Assembly: GCA_024114885.1 (NCBI GenBank)
Contig: CP099421.1
Coordinates: forward strand, 1,984,001 to 2,048,000
Direction: 5' to 3'
Length of the DNA stretch: 64,000 nt
From: Septoria linicola
Taxonomy: Eukaryota > Ascomycota > Dothideomycetes > Mycosphaerellales > Mycosphaerellaceae
Part shown: positions 38,782 through 50,019 of the stretch, piece after piece
How the letters are laid out: the number at the start of each line of letters is the position of its first letter
Numbering within the stretch: the stretch's first letter is position 1
Translations under genes and position numbers: made by a program
The notes under the pieces: generated by a model
Database searches by the model: none
What the model was told of the DNA's origin: nothing
Seen by the model: only the letters and a program-made list of their open reading frames with translations

Positions 38782-41700
38782 TCATATCCATCCTCCCTGT
38801 ACAAGCTCCCTGCCGACGAGCTCAATCTGCCCTTGCTCGCTTGTTCTCCTTCGTTCGAGGACCCATCGTGGTCGGCCGCTGCCTTCTGGATCGGGCTCCT
38901 GAACATAATTGATACTATCTGCCCCGCTGCCGTTTCGTGAGTGCGAGCTCTTGGGACTGGTGGGGCTCATCATTCTCGGTGGAGCTTTCTTTGCGGTCAC
39001 GGGCTCCGTGAAACTGTTGGTGTTTCGTTTTGGCGTGGAGTCGATATCCAGTGCAAAGGAGTTCCCGTTGCTCGATGTTGCTGACTGTGGGCTGTCGTGA
39101 AAGTGGAACCCAGCGTCCATGGGCAATGGCTTGGCACTTGATTGGTTGCTGGAACCACTGCTGCCATTGCTATAGCCGTACTGCATGGGAGAACTGCCAT
39201 ACTGTCCGTGACTAGCACCACCACCGACATTTGTGTCAATGGTCGGACTGAGCATGCCAAACGATTGCTGACTTGAACGGTTGGAGCTACTCTTCTCACT
39301 GCGGTTGCTTCCCCCAAACGCTTGTGCTCTCAACCTCCTAAGCTCATCGAATGAGGTGATGTCATTCTCCATGAGTGGAGTAATAGGCATCCTCGAGAGT
39401 GCAGGCGAGTGAGAGCCAAATCCGTTGGCAGCTGGAAGTCCAAAGCCTGGCATCCCAGCGACAAAGCTGTTCCGTGTGCTGAATTCGGATCTCTCAGTGA
39501 TTGGCGTAAGATTTGGTTCCCTAAGGCTTTTATTTCTTTGCAGCCCGTCATCGCCATCTGGTCCCCAGTATCCACCATTCATCGCCTGTAGGTCGTTCGA
39601 GCCAGCTCTCGGTCGACCATAAAAGTCGAATTCCTGCCCATAGAAACCCTCATCATCACTGGCTAAAACCTCAGCATTGGCAGCCGCGACCAGGTCATCG
39701 TCGTCATAATCGTCCATGTCGCTGATCGTAGGTTGATCGAAGCCAAAATCGAATGTCATTTTCGAGGGGCTGTAGCCCACGGCGTCGGATAGCTGGCTTG
39801 CTTGAAAATCGTTGCGATTAAGTCCGCGGTTCTCGTTGTCATAAGACATAGAATTGTCGCCGCCATCTTCGTGCTGTGAGTACATACTCAGGTCATCTCT
39901 CCCGCTTCGCGTATCGACGGCAAGTTGCGGGACAGCAGACTCTGGCTTCTGAGCAGTACTCGCAATTGTGGATGCGGAACTGGGCTGACGAACGAACCGG
40001 CCTTCAGAGGCCGCTCGATTTGCAGCTTCGGCAAGTGCCGCATGATATTTCTGTAGACTGTCCTGCATGTGTATGAATGCTTCTGGCTCATGATCAGAGA
40101 CCGGTGCCGGCGGGGCTTTGTCGCTCAGGCCTAATCTTCTGGCATCCTCAGATGGATTGCGTTGAGGTATGTACTTTGGGTCAACAGGAGCTTGAACAGG
40201 CAAGTCCTCAAGCATCATTTGGGAGTTTCGTGCAAGTGCTTTGCTCGCATTAGGTACCGCGAAGGATGGATAAGGCCCGTCGCTACCTATGGTCTCGTAG
40301 GACAGGTCACTCCTCTGTTGTCGATGACCGTAGCCATGCGGCGCATTGACAGCAGCATTCGGTCTGTAAAGAAAACTGTCGTCGTCGAATGCGTTCTCGT
40401 CGAAGCCGCCCGCAGTGGGAATAGCTTCACCGAAATCAACACCAAAGTTACCATCATCGAAGTACATGTCATCTTGACTATCATCGTAAGCTGCGCGCTT
40501 TCCGTGGGTGCCGGTCTTGGGAGATGTCTTCGCCGGGAAGTGGTTGCTGGCGTTTCTACCTGCGGATGGCATAGTGGGTGATTTACTGGTCGTGGCTGGA
40601 CTGGAAAGGGTTGCAAACCTCTGTTGCCCATGCTGAGGACTATTCGGCAAAGGTGGACTGCCGAAACGGTGCTGCATGAACTGCGGTGAGTTCATCCACG
40701 CCGACGTGGGGCTTGTGTGCGCGGTATTTGCTGGGCTGGCAGTCGAGACAGCAGCCCTTTGGGAGGGTTCAAATCCTGACTTCAGTCCGCTGGGGCTCGT
40801 TGCGGTGTGCATCGGAATTGAGTGGATACCCTTTGAGGATTCACCAGCATCTTCCGCTACTTCGCTCCCTTTTGCCAAGCCTGCAGCAGAATGACGGTCG
40901 TTGGGAGCATATTCAGCCTCATCCTCCGAGTCGCTGGCGTCGACGATAGTTGTGCCTGTAGTCATACTAGCGAACTGCTGTCCGAAGTCGAAGTCTGCAA
41001 AACTGCTCAGACCCAGTCCTGCGGAAAAGGGTGCAGAAGTGCTACTCGTATCGAGGCTAGTAGCAGCGAGCTGAGAATCCTCATCACTCTTGTCCAGCAC
41101 AGGAGGTGTCGAAACGAGACCAATGTTATCAAACTGTCCATCGCGTGGCGTGATTGGGCTTGCTCCACGCGCGAACCCGCTGCGACCAAAGTCATCGAAG
41201 CTCAGACCGCTGTTGGCAGATTGTTGACTTGGAGCGTTTCTGGAAGGCGCCCTCACGCTGAGCCTGTTGGCATGTTCCTTGACTGATGGCGGTGATGAAG
41301 CGACGTTAGTACTACTGCCGCCAGAGTCTTCAGACGTCCTGTCGCTTTCGCGCGTGCGATCACGAGTGTGAGCATCTCTGGACCTGGAGCTTGACATGTC
41401 CACAGCTCCTGGCAGTGGCGCATTGCCGCCAGTGGCTTGAGACTGTGTTCCGGCGCTGGCTGAGACACTTTGGGAATTCGTATGGCTGTGAGGATGCGAC
41501 ATCTTGTCGCTGATGGTGGCTTCAGACAGGCCGCTTACTGCACGAGATTGGTGTCTGTTGTCGCCAAGGGGATCGACGCGCTCTGAGCTTGGAGTGGCGC
41601 CAGGAGTGCTGAAGCTGAATCCACTGACTGCGCGATTCCGTTCACTGTTGCCACTATCTCGGTGAGGTAATGCTGGCCTGTGGGGCGATGCCGACGATAT

Positions 41701-44700
41701 TGGCCTGGAAGGCTGGCCTGGCACATGGAGCGTTGACTGGGGTCGTGAGAAGCGCTGACTGTCTCGGTCAATGGCACTCAAATAGTCTTGCGCATATCCA
41801 CCTGGCTGTCCAGGTGATGTGCTCAACGTCATTCGCGAAGCACGAGTCTGTCCAGTCGAGGGATAGTACGAGTCTCTCATGTAGGAGTCGATTGTGCTGT
41901 CACGCCAATAGCCGTCGTGGGTGTCAGTCATCATAGAATGGTGTCGAGAATTAGTGCCCATGGCTGAATGTGCGCGAAATGCTGGGTGATCGGCGTAGGT
42001 AAGATCATGCTCGTCTGTGACTTGCGGGATCTCGTCATCGTCGTACAAGGAGCCATCATCGCTGTCTGGCTGACGCAGAGCCTCACGAGCCTGTTGCAAG
42101 TACAACGAGCTTTGCGATGTGCCCGCATTGGATATGCTTCCGTCGCCAGGCTTTGAGAGGGGATAAAGCATTGACTGTGGCTCATCTTCCGAGGGGACTT
42201 GCATTTCGAGCTCGTCCATATCATCCATTGCATCTTCGTCGAAATAATCATCATCGTCCTCTTCCTCTCCCGAGCCAGCGCTGCGTATCACGGGTTCAGT
42301 AATCTCTCGAGACGCGATTTTACGGTGCTTCTCCTCCAGTGCCTGTTCTTGGGCTGCACTCTCACCCCCGAACTGGAATGAGAATCGCGATGCATTACTT
42401 GCATGTTTCTTAGGAATGGCCGAGACCTTTCGCGAATGGCCCGCAGCAGACTTCCGCTTCTCAACCAGCTTCGGTGATACATCTGACACTGATTTGGGCG
42501 TCTGATCGGGAGTGGGGAGACCTGCTGTCATGTCCGGTGGAGATCCCGCTCTTCGTTGCCCGCTAGTGACTCCTGGTGTTGACGGCGCCTCAAGCCTTTC
42601 AGGCGCCCCTGGACTCGGCGTACTCCTGATTGAGAGGCCTCTTGCGAGGTATCGTGGTTCTTGGTTTTCAGCGCGACTGTGCAAGGTCTCGATAGGGGAG
42701 TTATCGTTCGAACCTTCAGCGATGGTATCAATCTGCGGAGGCGCGAGGACGACCGAGTATGGCCTGGATGTAGATCCACGATGGGAGCCGAATGCTGAGC
42801 CCCCACCACCACTTGAGTCCGACTTAGGTAATTGGTCCTGAGCTAATTTGGTATTGAGATGAGAGACAGGCCTTGATCCAAGAGGACTAGTTGCGTCTAC
42901 CGAGATCGGGCTTATGGCATCGTTACCACTACTTCGAGCAGTAGCCGGACTGACTTGGTCGACTTCACTTGGAGAAGAGTCGCGGGCTATAGGGCTTGAA
43001 GGATCGCTTGAGCGCTTCGACTCGTCGTCATGGAACAAGCTCGCTTGCATGGGATCAAGCATTTGACTTCTCCGAGCGAAAGGTGGAAGTACGGCACTCT
43101 CCTGCGATCGTGCTGTCGCATCGGACTGTTTCGAGGCTCGCTGTAAGAAGTCCTTATTTTCTAGGTTTTCGGCATGTATCGAGCTTAACCGTTTCGATGT
43201 TTCGGGATCCTCGTCCAAGTTCTCTCGAAAGATAGGGATGTGAGTACTGCGCCGGGTGCCGTCCCTAGGTGTTCTGTTCACAAGCGACGCGTGGCGCGGT
43301 GGGAAGCTGGGAGACATGGGCGGATCTGAAGAAGTTTGGCTTTCGCGTAAGTTAGGTGACGGAGGCATGTCCGATTCTCCAAAGGTGTTTCGCTTCTCCC
43401 TCGGCGCGCTGAAGTCGTGAACAAGCTTTCCTTTGATTCTCGGGTCGAAATCTGGAGGTGGAATGTTCACGCCAGACGCCAAAACATCTTTCTGCCTGGC
43501 AACAGCTTTTGCTTGGGCCTCGCGATTGGCTCTTTCCGCTTCCACGGCGTCAGGATCTTGGGAGCTACGCCTTCGCTGCAATAAGAACATAGGATTTAAA
43601 AGGCGGCCTTTCTTCTTGGGAACTTCTGATTTCCGCGCTTCTGACTTCGCGCTCTGCTTGGGGCTTGGTTTGATCCCGGACGTGTGATGTGTGGGCACTG
43701 TCACACCGGCAACACTTGAAGTCACGCCAAGGGTCTTTGGACGCGTCTTCACGTGTTGTGGAAGTGGAAATGAATCTGCAGTCGCGCCATATGGAGTCCC
43801 TATGGTTGTGATGGGAGCAGCAGTAGACGTGGCGGTCCTGCTAGAAGCATGAGTGCTTGGTCGCGCTGTAGAGCCGCTGTAATTGGAGCGCTGCGTCAGA
43901 TCTTGCAAGCTCGCTTGTGGGCTCATCGCTCTGTTACTGTAGATTGGCGTAGGTCCTCGGGACCGCGATACCGGCGTTTTGCCATGCGAGGAGAGCAGAT
44001 CTGGCGAGCTGTGGTTGCCTTGCAGAGTGGCGAAAGGCTTCGGTGCCTGATTGTAGGGTTTGTCACGGCTGTCGATGAACGAGCGGTTCATGGAGGGCAG
44101 TGTGGGTGATGGTGTAGGCGGCATGACGGGTGTGTCTGACCGCTTGGGAAACAGCGATGCCTCCATCCTGGGTGTGCTCGGGCTCCCATGAGCAGTCCGT
44201 GGCCGATCATTATGCGTTCCAGACAATGGCACGCGCTGAGGAAGAGCCAGGTCCAAATCCAGCTCGAAGTGGGAACTCAAGCGCTTGCTTTTACTCCTCG
44301 TCAGCATCGGTGCTGCCACTGCGCCACTCCCGCTGTCTGCAACACCTCCACCACCATTCCCACCACCTCCCCTCCCTAGACTGTCACCCGCATTCCACCC
44401 TGTCTCTTGCGACTCGCCCGCCATGATTCGTCGCGCACTATTGCTATTACTCCTCACCGCAGTGGGCGGAATGTGTGGCAGCAGCTGCAGACCTCCATGC
44501 GCTCTCTTGGCTGTGGCAGAGGTGGCAGGAGCTCCTCCATTCGGTGTCGTCTGACCCTCGTTCGCAGGCAGCGCAGATGTACTCCCGGGACTGATGGGTG
44601 AGAACAATGGCGACGACAGTTCTGAGTTGCTGTGTGGCAGCTCGAAATCGAACGTGATTCCCATGGGGCTCACAGGCGCATCGGTAGACGGTGCAGCAGC

Positions 44701-44784
44701 AGGGACGACGACATGATGGTGGTTGTTCCCAGAGGCGTCTCCAAAGGAATTGTTGCTGACCCGCCTGTGCGACTTTCCAAACAT
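38782..44784 (-). CDS. Very large disordered protein (2000 aa, single exon)
   Basis: A 6-kb open frame without introns encodes a Ser/Pro/Asn/Asp-rich, mostly disordered protein. The best-ordered part is at about 388-470: KKKGRLLNPMFLLQRRRSSQ, a helical AERANREAQAKAVARQKDVL, and PPPDFDPRIKGKLVHDFSAP. I believe this block recurs in Pezizomycotina proteins of unknown function. Acidic clusters occur near 840-880 (EEEDDDDYFDEDAMDDMDEL) and near 1480-1500, and many SP/TP sites suggest phosphorylation. There is no signal peptide, no obvious membrane helix and no enzyme motif. The intact length argues for selection. ATG 44784 (MFGKSHRRVSNNSFGD) is the first Met. The function is unknown; a scaffold role at the cell cortex is possible but unsupported. 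Confidence 0.8.
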   Translation of the reverse strand: MFGKSHRRVSNNSFGDASGNNHHHVVVPAAAPSTDAPVSPMGITFDFELPHSNSELSSPLFSPISPGSTSALPANEGQTTPNGGAPATSATAKRAHGGLQLLPHIPPTAVRSNSNSARRIMAGESQETGWNAGDSLGRGGGGNGGGGVADSGSGAVAAPMLTRSKSKRLSSHFELDLDLALPQRVPLSGTHNDRPRTAHGSPSTPRMEASLFPKRSDTPVMPPTPSPTLPSMNRSFIDSRDKPYNQAPKPFATLQGNHSSPDLLSSHGKTPVSRSRGPTPIYSNRAMSPQASLQDLTQRSNYSGSTARPSTHASSRTATSTAAPITTIGTPYGATADSFPLPQHVKTRPKTLGVTSSVAGVTVPTHHTSGIKPSPKQSAKSEARKSEVPKKKGRLLNPMFLLQRRRSSQDPDAVEAERANREAQAKAVARQKDVLASGVNIPPPDFDPRIKGKLVHDFSAPREKRNTFGESDMPPSPNLRESQTSSDPPMSPSFPPRHASLVNRTPRDGTRRSTHIPIFRENLDEDPETSKRLSSIHAENLENKDFLQRASKQSDATARSQESAVLPPFARRSQMLDPMQASLFHDDESKRSSDPSSPIARDSSPSEVDQVSPATARSSGNDAISPISVDATSPLGSRPVSHLNTKLAQDQLPKSDSSGGGGSAFGSHRGSTSRPYSVVLAPPQIDTIAEGSNDNSPIETLHSRAENQEPRYLARGLSIRSTPSPGAPERLEAPSTPGVTSGQRRAGSPPDMTAGLPTPDQTPKSVSDVSPKLVEKRKSAAGHSRKVSAIPKKHASNASRFSFQFGGESAAQEQALEEKHRKIASREITEPVIRSAGSGEEEDDDDYFDEDAMDDMDELEMQVPSEDEPQSMLYPLSKPGDGSISNAGTSQSSLYLQQAREALRQPDSDDGSLYDDDEIPQVTDEHDLTYADHPAFRAHSAMGTNSRHHSMMTDTHDGYWRDSTIDSYMRDSYYPSTGQTRASRMTLSTSPGQPGGYAQDYLSAIDRDSQRFSRPQSTLHVPGQPSRPISSASPHRPALPHRDSGNSERNRAVSGFSFSTPGATPSSERVDPLGDNRHQSRAVSGLSEATISDKMSHPHSHTNSQSVSASAGTQSQATGGNAPLPGAVDMSSSRSRDAHTRDRTRESDRTSEDSGGSSTNVASSPPSVKEHANRLSVRAPSRNAPSQQSANSGLSFDDFGRSGFARGASPITPRDGQFDNIGLVSTPPVLDKSDEDSQLAATSLDTSSTSAPFSAGLGLSSFADFDFGQQFASMTTGTTIVDASDSEDEAEYAPNDRHSAAGLAKGSEVAEDAGESSKGIHSIPMHTATSPSGLKSGFEPSQRAAVSTASPANTAHTSPTSAWMNSPQFMQHRFGSPPLPNSPQHGQQRFATLSSPATTSKSPTMPSAGRNASNHFPAKTSPKTGTHGKRAAYDDSQDDMYFDDGNFGVDFGEAIPTAGGFDENAFDDDSFLYRPNAAVNAPHGYGHRQQRSDLSYETIGSDGPYPSFAVPNASKALARNSQMMLEDLPVQAPVDPKYIPQRNPSEDARRLGLSDKAPPAPVSDHEPEAFIHMQDSLQKYHAALAEAANRAASEGRFVRQPSSASTIASTAQKPESAVPQLAVDTRSGRDDLSMYSQHEDGGDNSMSYDNENRGLNRNDFQASQLSDAVGYSPSKMTFDFGFDQPTISDMDDYDDDDLVAAANAEVLASDDEGFYGQEFDFYGRPRAGSNDLQAMNGGYWGPDGDDGLQRNKSLREPNLTPITERSEFSTRNSFVAGMPGFGLPAANGFGSHSPALSRMPITPLMENDITSFDELRRLRAQAFGGSNRSEKSSSNRSSQQSFGMLSPTIDTNVGGGASHGQYGSSPMQYGYSNGSSGSSNQSSAKPLPMDAGFHFHDSPQSATSSNGNSFALDIDSTPKRNTNSFTEPVTAKKAPPRMMSPTSPKSSHSRNGSGADSINYVQEPDPEGSGRPRWVLERRRTSEQGQIELVGRELVQGGWI

Positions 44785-45440
44785 GCTGGCCGGCTGTCTT
44801 GCATACAGTAGTTAGATGCGAGCAAGGGTGTCTATCTGCACACCGTTACGGCCTGTGCTTCCGCGCGAAATCAGGACCCGCCACAGTACTCGAGGCAATA
44901 TCAACTCGAGGTGGGTGCGTGAGAGTCGTCGTACCGTCGGATGCAACAACGCATATCGTGCAGGACGGCGGGGATGAATATTCTCTTGGAACAAGCACTT
45001 CGAGAGAGACGCCGACTGCGTGTGCTATCCACCCATATCTCTCTCCTTCACGCTCACTCCACAATGCAGCTCTGCTGTCCCACTATCGATACGTGACGCG
45101 ATGCTCTGTTCTTCCCCGATCACCTCTTTGCGCGCACTCTCCGCGTTTTTTCATGTAGACTGCAAGGCGAATGTCTCCTGCTCGGCGCGCCACAACAGCA
45201 GAGAAGCAGGGCTAGAAGGGCTGTAGAAGCAGACGATCATTTAATCAAAGTTCATGGGGACGATGCTATTCTATTCTTGATGCAGCAAGATGCTGGCACG
45301 GTCAGCGGAAGTGGCTGCGCTGGCCCACGCTTTGATCCGACTGGCCTCACGAGTCACGAATAGGGGCCAGTAAGGTGGGCCATTCTGACCAGTCCGCCAT
45401 ATCAAACTTCCGCATGCGGCCACGCTCTCTATTGTCTTTA
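44785..45440. other. Promoter side of the 2000-aa gene and edge of the AT-rich block
   Basis: This is the last normally composed DNA in the window. Short ORFs on both strands are unconvincing. Between about 45430 and 45530 the composition switches abruptly from near-balanced to strongly AT-rich. Confidence 0.5.
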
Positions 45441-47235
45441 TTGTTCACTTGCACCCGCACCTGCCATTGTTATACGCTTACATTACGCTAGTAGCCTTGC
45501 TATTGTCGCGCTGATAATAATAGGACTTACTTAATACTAATATCTAGCTCGCTACTACTCTAACTATACCTAACAAATACTACTTTTATAGCGACTATAG
45601 GCGACAGCGAGGCCTTATATAGTACTCGTAGTATTAATCGCCTTAAGTAAGTGATAGCGCGTATTCTACGACGCCTTTTAGCTTAGCTAATACTTAATAG
45701 TATATTTTACGCTACTAGTATAGGCTTAACGCTAGGTATAATTATATAAGCTAGTTAGGCCCTAGTTAAGAAGATAGATATTAACGAGACAGAGACTCCT
45801 AGGTAGGCAATTTCGTACTCTCTATATACTCGCTACTAACTCGTAGTATAAAATAGGCTATAGAATTCCTCGAACTCCTTCGACTACCTACGCTACTCTA
45901 CTATACTAAATACTACCGACTATTAGTACTACGTACTAGCGATATAGTAGAAGTTACTTAATAAAGTAGAAGGTAGAGATAAGAATAAGAAGAAGGTTAT
46001 AAAGAATACTCTATATAAGTTTAATAAGGCTAGCTATATAATAGAGACGACTTAGAGCGTTACTACTATTATACTATACTTATAGTATAAGCGTCTAGGT
46101 CTTAAGGAGTAGTATAAGATAGAGATAGGAGGGGTGCCTTATACGTACTATATACGTATAGCTAAGTCTAGTTATTAGGCTAGTAAATAAGTTAGTAATA
46201 ATAAGGATAGCGAGTCTAGTAGCGAGTCTAGCGAGTTAGAGGAGCTCCGTACCTATATAAAGGTATTAGAGAATAGGCTTAATAGGATAGACGGTATTAT
46301 AGAAGGGATTAATAGCTAGATTAACTAGCTTAAGATAGAGGCTAATAGTAAGGCTTATAATATATAGAAACTATAGAAGGCTATATAGCTAAAGGACGAT
46401 ATTCCTAAGCCTATTATAGTCTAGTTAGTATAGCGAGTTTATAAGTAATCGAACTACGAGTTACTACGAGTATAAAAACTAATATCTACTCTTGTCCTAT
46501 TCTAGTATACTAATTTCTCTAATCCTATCTTCCTTAGGCTATAATTTAACTAGTATTTACTCTACGAGTCTATAGCGAGTACTATTTACTACTCCTAGTC
46601 TCTCTAGTAGTATATATTACCTATAGCTACTTCTATCGCTTCGCCGCTAGCTTAATAGGTATAGTTAGCTCTATAGTTAGCTCTATAGTTAACTCTATAG
46701 TTAGCTCTATAGTTAGCTATATTATTAGTTATATAGTCGCCGGACTAGCCTATAATTGCTTATTAAGCTTCGACTCTATAGACTAAGTAGCTATAGGTTA
46801 TAGAGCGAGCTACTATATAATCCCTAGACTCGTAGTACTCGTAGAGGCCTCGTTATTAGAAAGATTAATTATCTTAGGCGGCTTTATACTATCGTACTCC
46901 GCTATAGTCTATATACCCTTCTCTTACTTAATACGTATTCTAGCTTTAGTCTTAATACTTATAAATACCGAGGATAAGCTTACTTAACTCGTAGCTATAC
47001 TCTTATAGTACTTACGTTTATCTACTTTATCTTTACCTTTAGCTTTAACTTAAGAGCCCTTCCTCTAGTATATATAGATCTTAATTAAATAGGCCTACCT
47101 ATTAGATTATTTCGCCTTTAGCTATCTAAATATACCTATAGCCCTACTTATATTAGTATTCTAATAGTCTATATATACCCTTTTAGATACTCGCTTAGGC
47201 TAATCGTCCTCTTAGAAGCTAGTATAGAAGAATAC
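45441..47235. repeat. RIP-degraded older repeat, left part
   Basis: The DNA is very AT-rich, almost free of CpA and TpG, rich in TpA, and keeps CpG (for example ACG, GCG). That is the footprint of repeat-induced point mutation. No ORF of 60 codons survives. Between interrupted stops, plus-strand frames still show coding-like scraps (for example near 46230, LEELRTYIKVLENRLNRIDG), so this was probably a transposon. I cannot name it. The old copia element begins at 47236. Confidence 0.6.
46660..46719 (+). repeat. 12-bp tandem repeat, five copies
   Basis: Five consecutive copies of TATAGTTAGCTC (one with a G-to-A change, the last ending A) lie within the RIP-degraded block. Confidence 0.8.
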
Positions 47236-47512
47236 TATTAAAAGTAGAGAGCGTATTATATACTATATAATATTAAGGAGAGTATAGTATAGTAAAGAAG
47301 AATAGAGGATTAATCTTAAACTAACTTATATATATAGTATAGTAGTAATATACTAGGAACTAAATATAAAGTTAATTAAGTTAGTTATCTAAGAAGAGAA
47401 GAAAGAGAAGTAAGATATACCTCTTACTAAGCCTTAGGTAGATGCCTTAGGTATCTAGAACTATACTTAAATATCTATATCTAGACTAACTATCTAGGAT
47501 ATATTCTTAATA
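47236..47512 (-). repeat. LTR of old copia element 3
   Basis: This 277-bp segment matches the four 278-bp LTRs of elements 1 and 2, in minus orientation. Its ends read TATTAAAAG...TTCTTAATA; compared with TGTTAAAAG...TTCTTAACA, both termini show the TG-to-TA and CA-to-TA changes expected from RIP. Confidence 0.85.
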
Positions 47513-47742
47513 CTCCTACTTATACTATATAGTTAGATCTTTCTATAGATTATCTATAATACTTAAGTACTAGCTCTAATCTTAATTAGTTATTAAGTAC
47601 TTACTTTTTAGACTAATAACTAGATAGTACTAACTATTAATCTAATAAACTTTCTATACTACTATCTTCTATAAAAAAGTAAAAGAAATACTTTCTATAA
47701 GATCTTCCTCTTCTCTTATATAGGAGTAGATTATTTAGGATA

Positions 47743-48020
47743 TGTTAAGAATATATCCTAGATAGTTAGTCTAGATATAGACTTCTAAGCATAGTTCTAG
47801 ATACCTAAGGTATCTACCTAAGGCTTGGTAAGAGGTATATCTTGCTTCTCTCTCTTCTCTTCTTAGATAACTAACTTAATCAACTTTGTATTTAGTTCCT
47901 AGTATATTACTACTATACTATGTATATAAGTTAGTTCAAGATTGATCCCCTATTCTTCTTTACTACGCTATACCCTCCTTGACATTATATAGTATCTATA
48001 AACGCCCTCTACTTTTAATA
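47743..48020 (+). repeat. 5' LTR of element 1
   Basis: It is 278 bp, begins TGTTAAGAATATATCC and ends CTTTTAATA (RIP form of ...AACA). It differs from the 3' LTR mainly by G/A and C/T transitions. Confidence 0.9.
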
Positions 48021-50019
48021 GGTTATAAGCCCGGGTTTATGCACTAAATAGGAGCAACCTATGTTAGTATAGGTTACTTATATCCCTTGTAGTTTATAGA
48101 AAACATTTAGAGCCTAGAAGTTTCCCTAACTATATTACTAACGAAGCTAGTTTGTACCTAGTAGTATATAAGTTAGTAAAGATCTCTATAAGACAGTAGT
48201 ATGTTTCTACTTTATTAATACCTGCCTAGTTCTCTACTATTGCACCTAGTATTACTAGAGTTAGAAGAGGCTACTTAGCCTTCCTACTACCTAGTAATAG
48301 AAACTCTACTAAGAGAGAAAGATCTAAGTCTTAGTAATTTCCTAAATACGAGGAATCCCTATCCCTTAGAGCTAGTCTTCCTACTATAAGAAATTACCCT
48401 TCTCTAGAATCCTTAGCTAGTCTAAAGCATTCTACTAATTATTTATTCTATTTACCTATTTCTATAATAGACTAAGAGGACAAGAAGAGCTAAAGGATTC
48501 TAATCCTAGACAGAACTAACTAGAAGAGATAGTTTAAGCTATAGATAGACAAGCTAGAAGGAAAGGACTAGTTCTAGGCAATCAGCTAACTAATTATTAG
48601 AGAGAACCTATATACAGTTTAGTAGGACACTAGTCTTCAGATATATATTACTTAGAATTAACACTTCTTAAAAGACAATATAGTATACAGGTTTAGTATT
48701 AGATATAGTATTAGTAAAGATAATAAGATAGAGCTAGAGACATAGTATGTTACTATACTAGTAGCTAAGATATAGGTAATTCTCTAGAATAAGTATAATA
48801 GAGTCCTGAAGTCCTATACTATAGGTCTAATTAAGCAGTTTATTATATTTAGGATATTACCTAATAAGACAATCAGGGAAGTATAGAGACATCTTAGAGG
48901 CCTAGGTAAGAGGATTACTAAGATTAATCCTTAGGAAGCCTACTACTAGAGCTAAGAGAAAAGGCTGAAATATCTCCTATAGTCCCTACCTATATTATAC
49001 TAAGTAGCTAAGGATACTATTATAACCTAACTATCCTTAGATATAGACACTATTCTCCTTCTACTTAAGTCCTAAGAGGTAAGAGACAATCTAGACAAGA
49101 TAGACACAGGTCTAGCTGTATTCTATTCTAGGTAGCTCTACTAAGGAAAGTCCCTACTAATGTACTAGCTCTATAAGAAAGGGAAGCACTAGTTAAAGGA
49201 TTGTCCTAACCTCCCTACTACTAAGAAACTATCCTAGTAGAGAAATAGTACTAAGAACTAGAAGGACCCTTAGGGATTATTCCTTAGAGAGAGGGTTAGA
49301 AGATCCTCTTTACTAAGGAATGCTAGACATATTAAGAAAGCTATCTACAAGTCATTATTATATAATAAGCTAAAGAAGGTTATCTAGAAAATAGGTAAGT
49401 AGCTTTAAAGGATAGAAAAGTCTAGAAAGCTTCTAAAGAAAGGATTTTTAGCCTAGGAGTCTAGTTCTAGTTCTGATTCTAGAACTTACTCTAGTTCTAG
49501 AAGCAATAATAATTCTCTATTAGAAGATAATAACTAAGATGAGTTGGCCTATTCTATAATTAAGGCTAAAGGCAAGTTGTTACCCTAAGAATAGCTCTTA
49601 GATTCCTATACCTTATCCTATATAACTAACTAACTATCCTTCTTTAGATTAGTAAAGCTACTAAGGAAGAAAGTATAGATTAAGGTAGGAGGAGGATACC
49701 TCTATATAACCTACTCTAGACTAGTATAGATAAAGGGAATCTTAGGAGGAGAAGTTCTACTTAATAAGGTACTATTTGTTCCTAATCTTAGAGTAAATCT
49801 TATATTATAGGATTAGTTTAGCAAGCAATTTAGAGTCTAGAAGCCTGATTTCACTCTCACCTCCCTAGATAGCTAAATAGTTATAAAGACTAAGCTAGTT
49901 AGAGGTGTTCTATTTATTAGTAAGATATTACCTCTCCTATAGGAAAAGTTATATTACTTACTATATAATCCTATAGAGGTTAATAATGCCTATACTACTC
50001 TATTAGAGAAGGATCTAAA

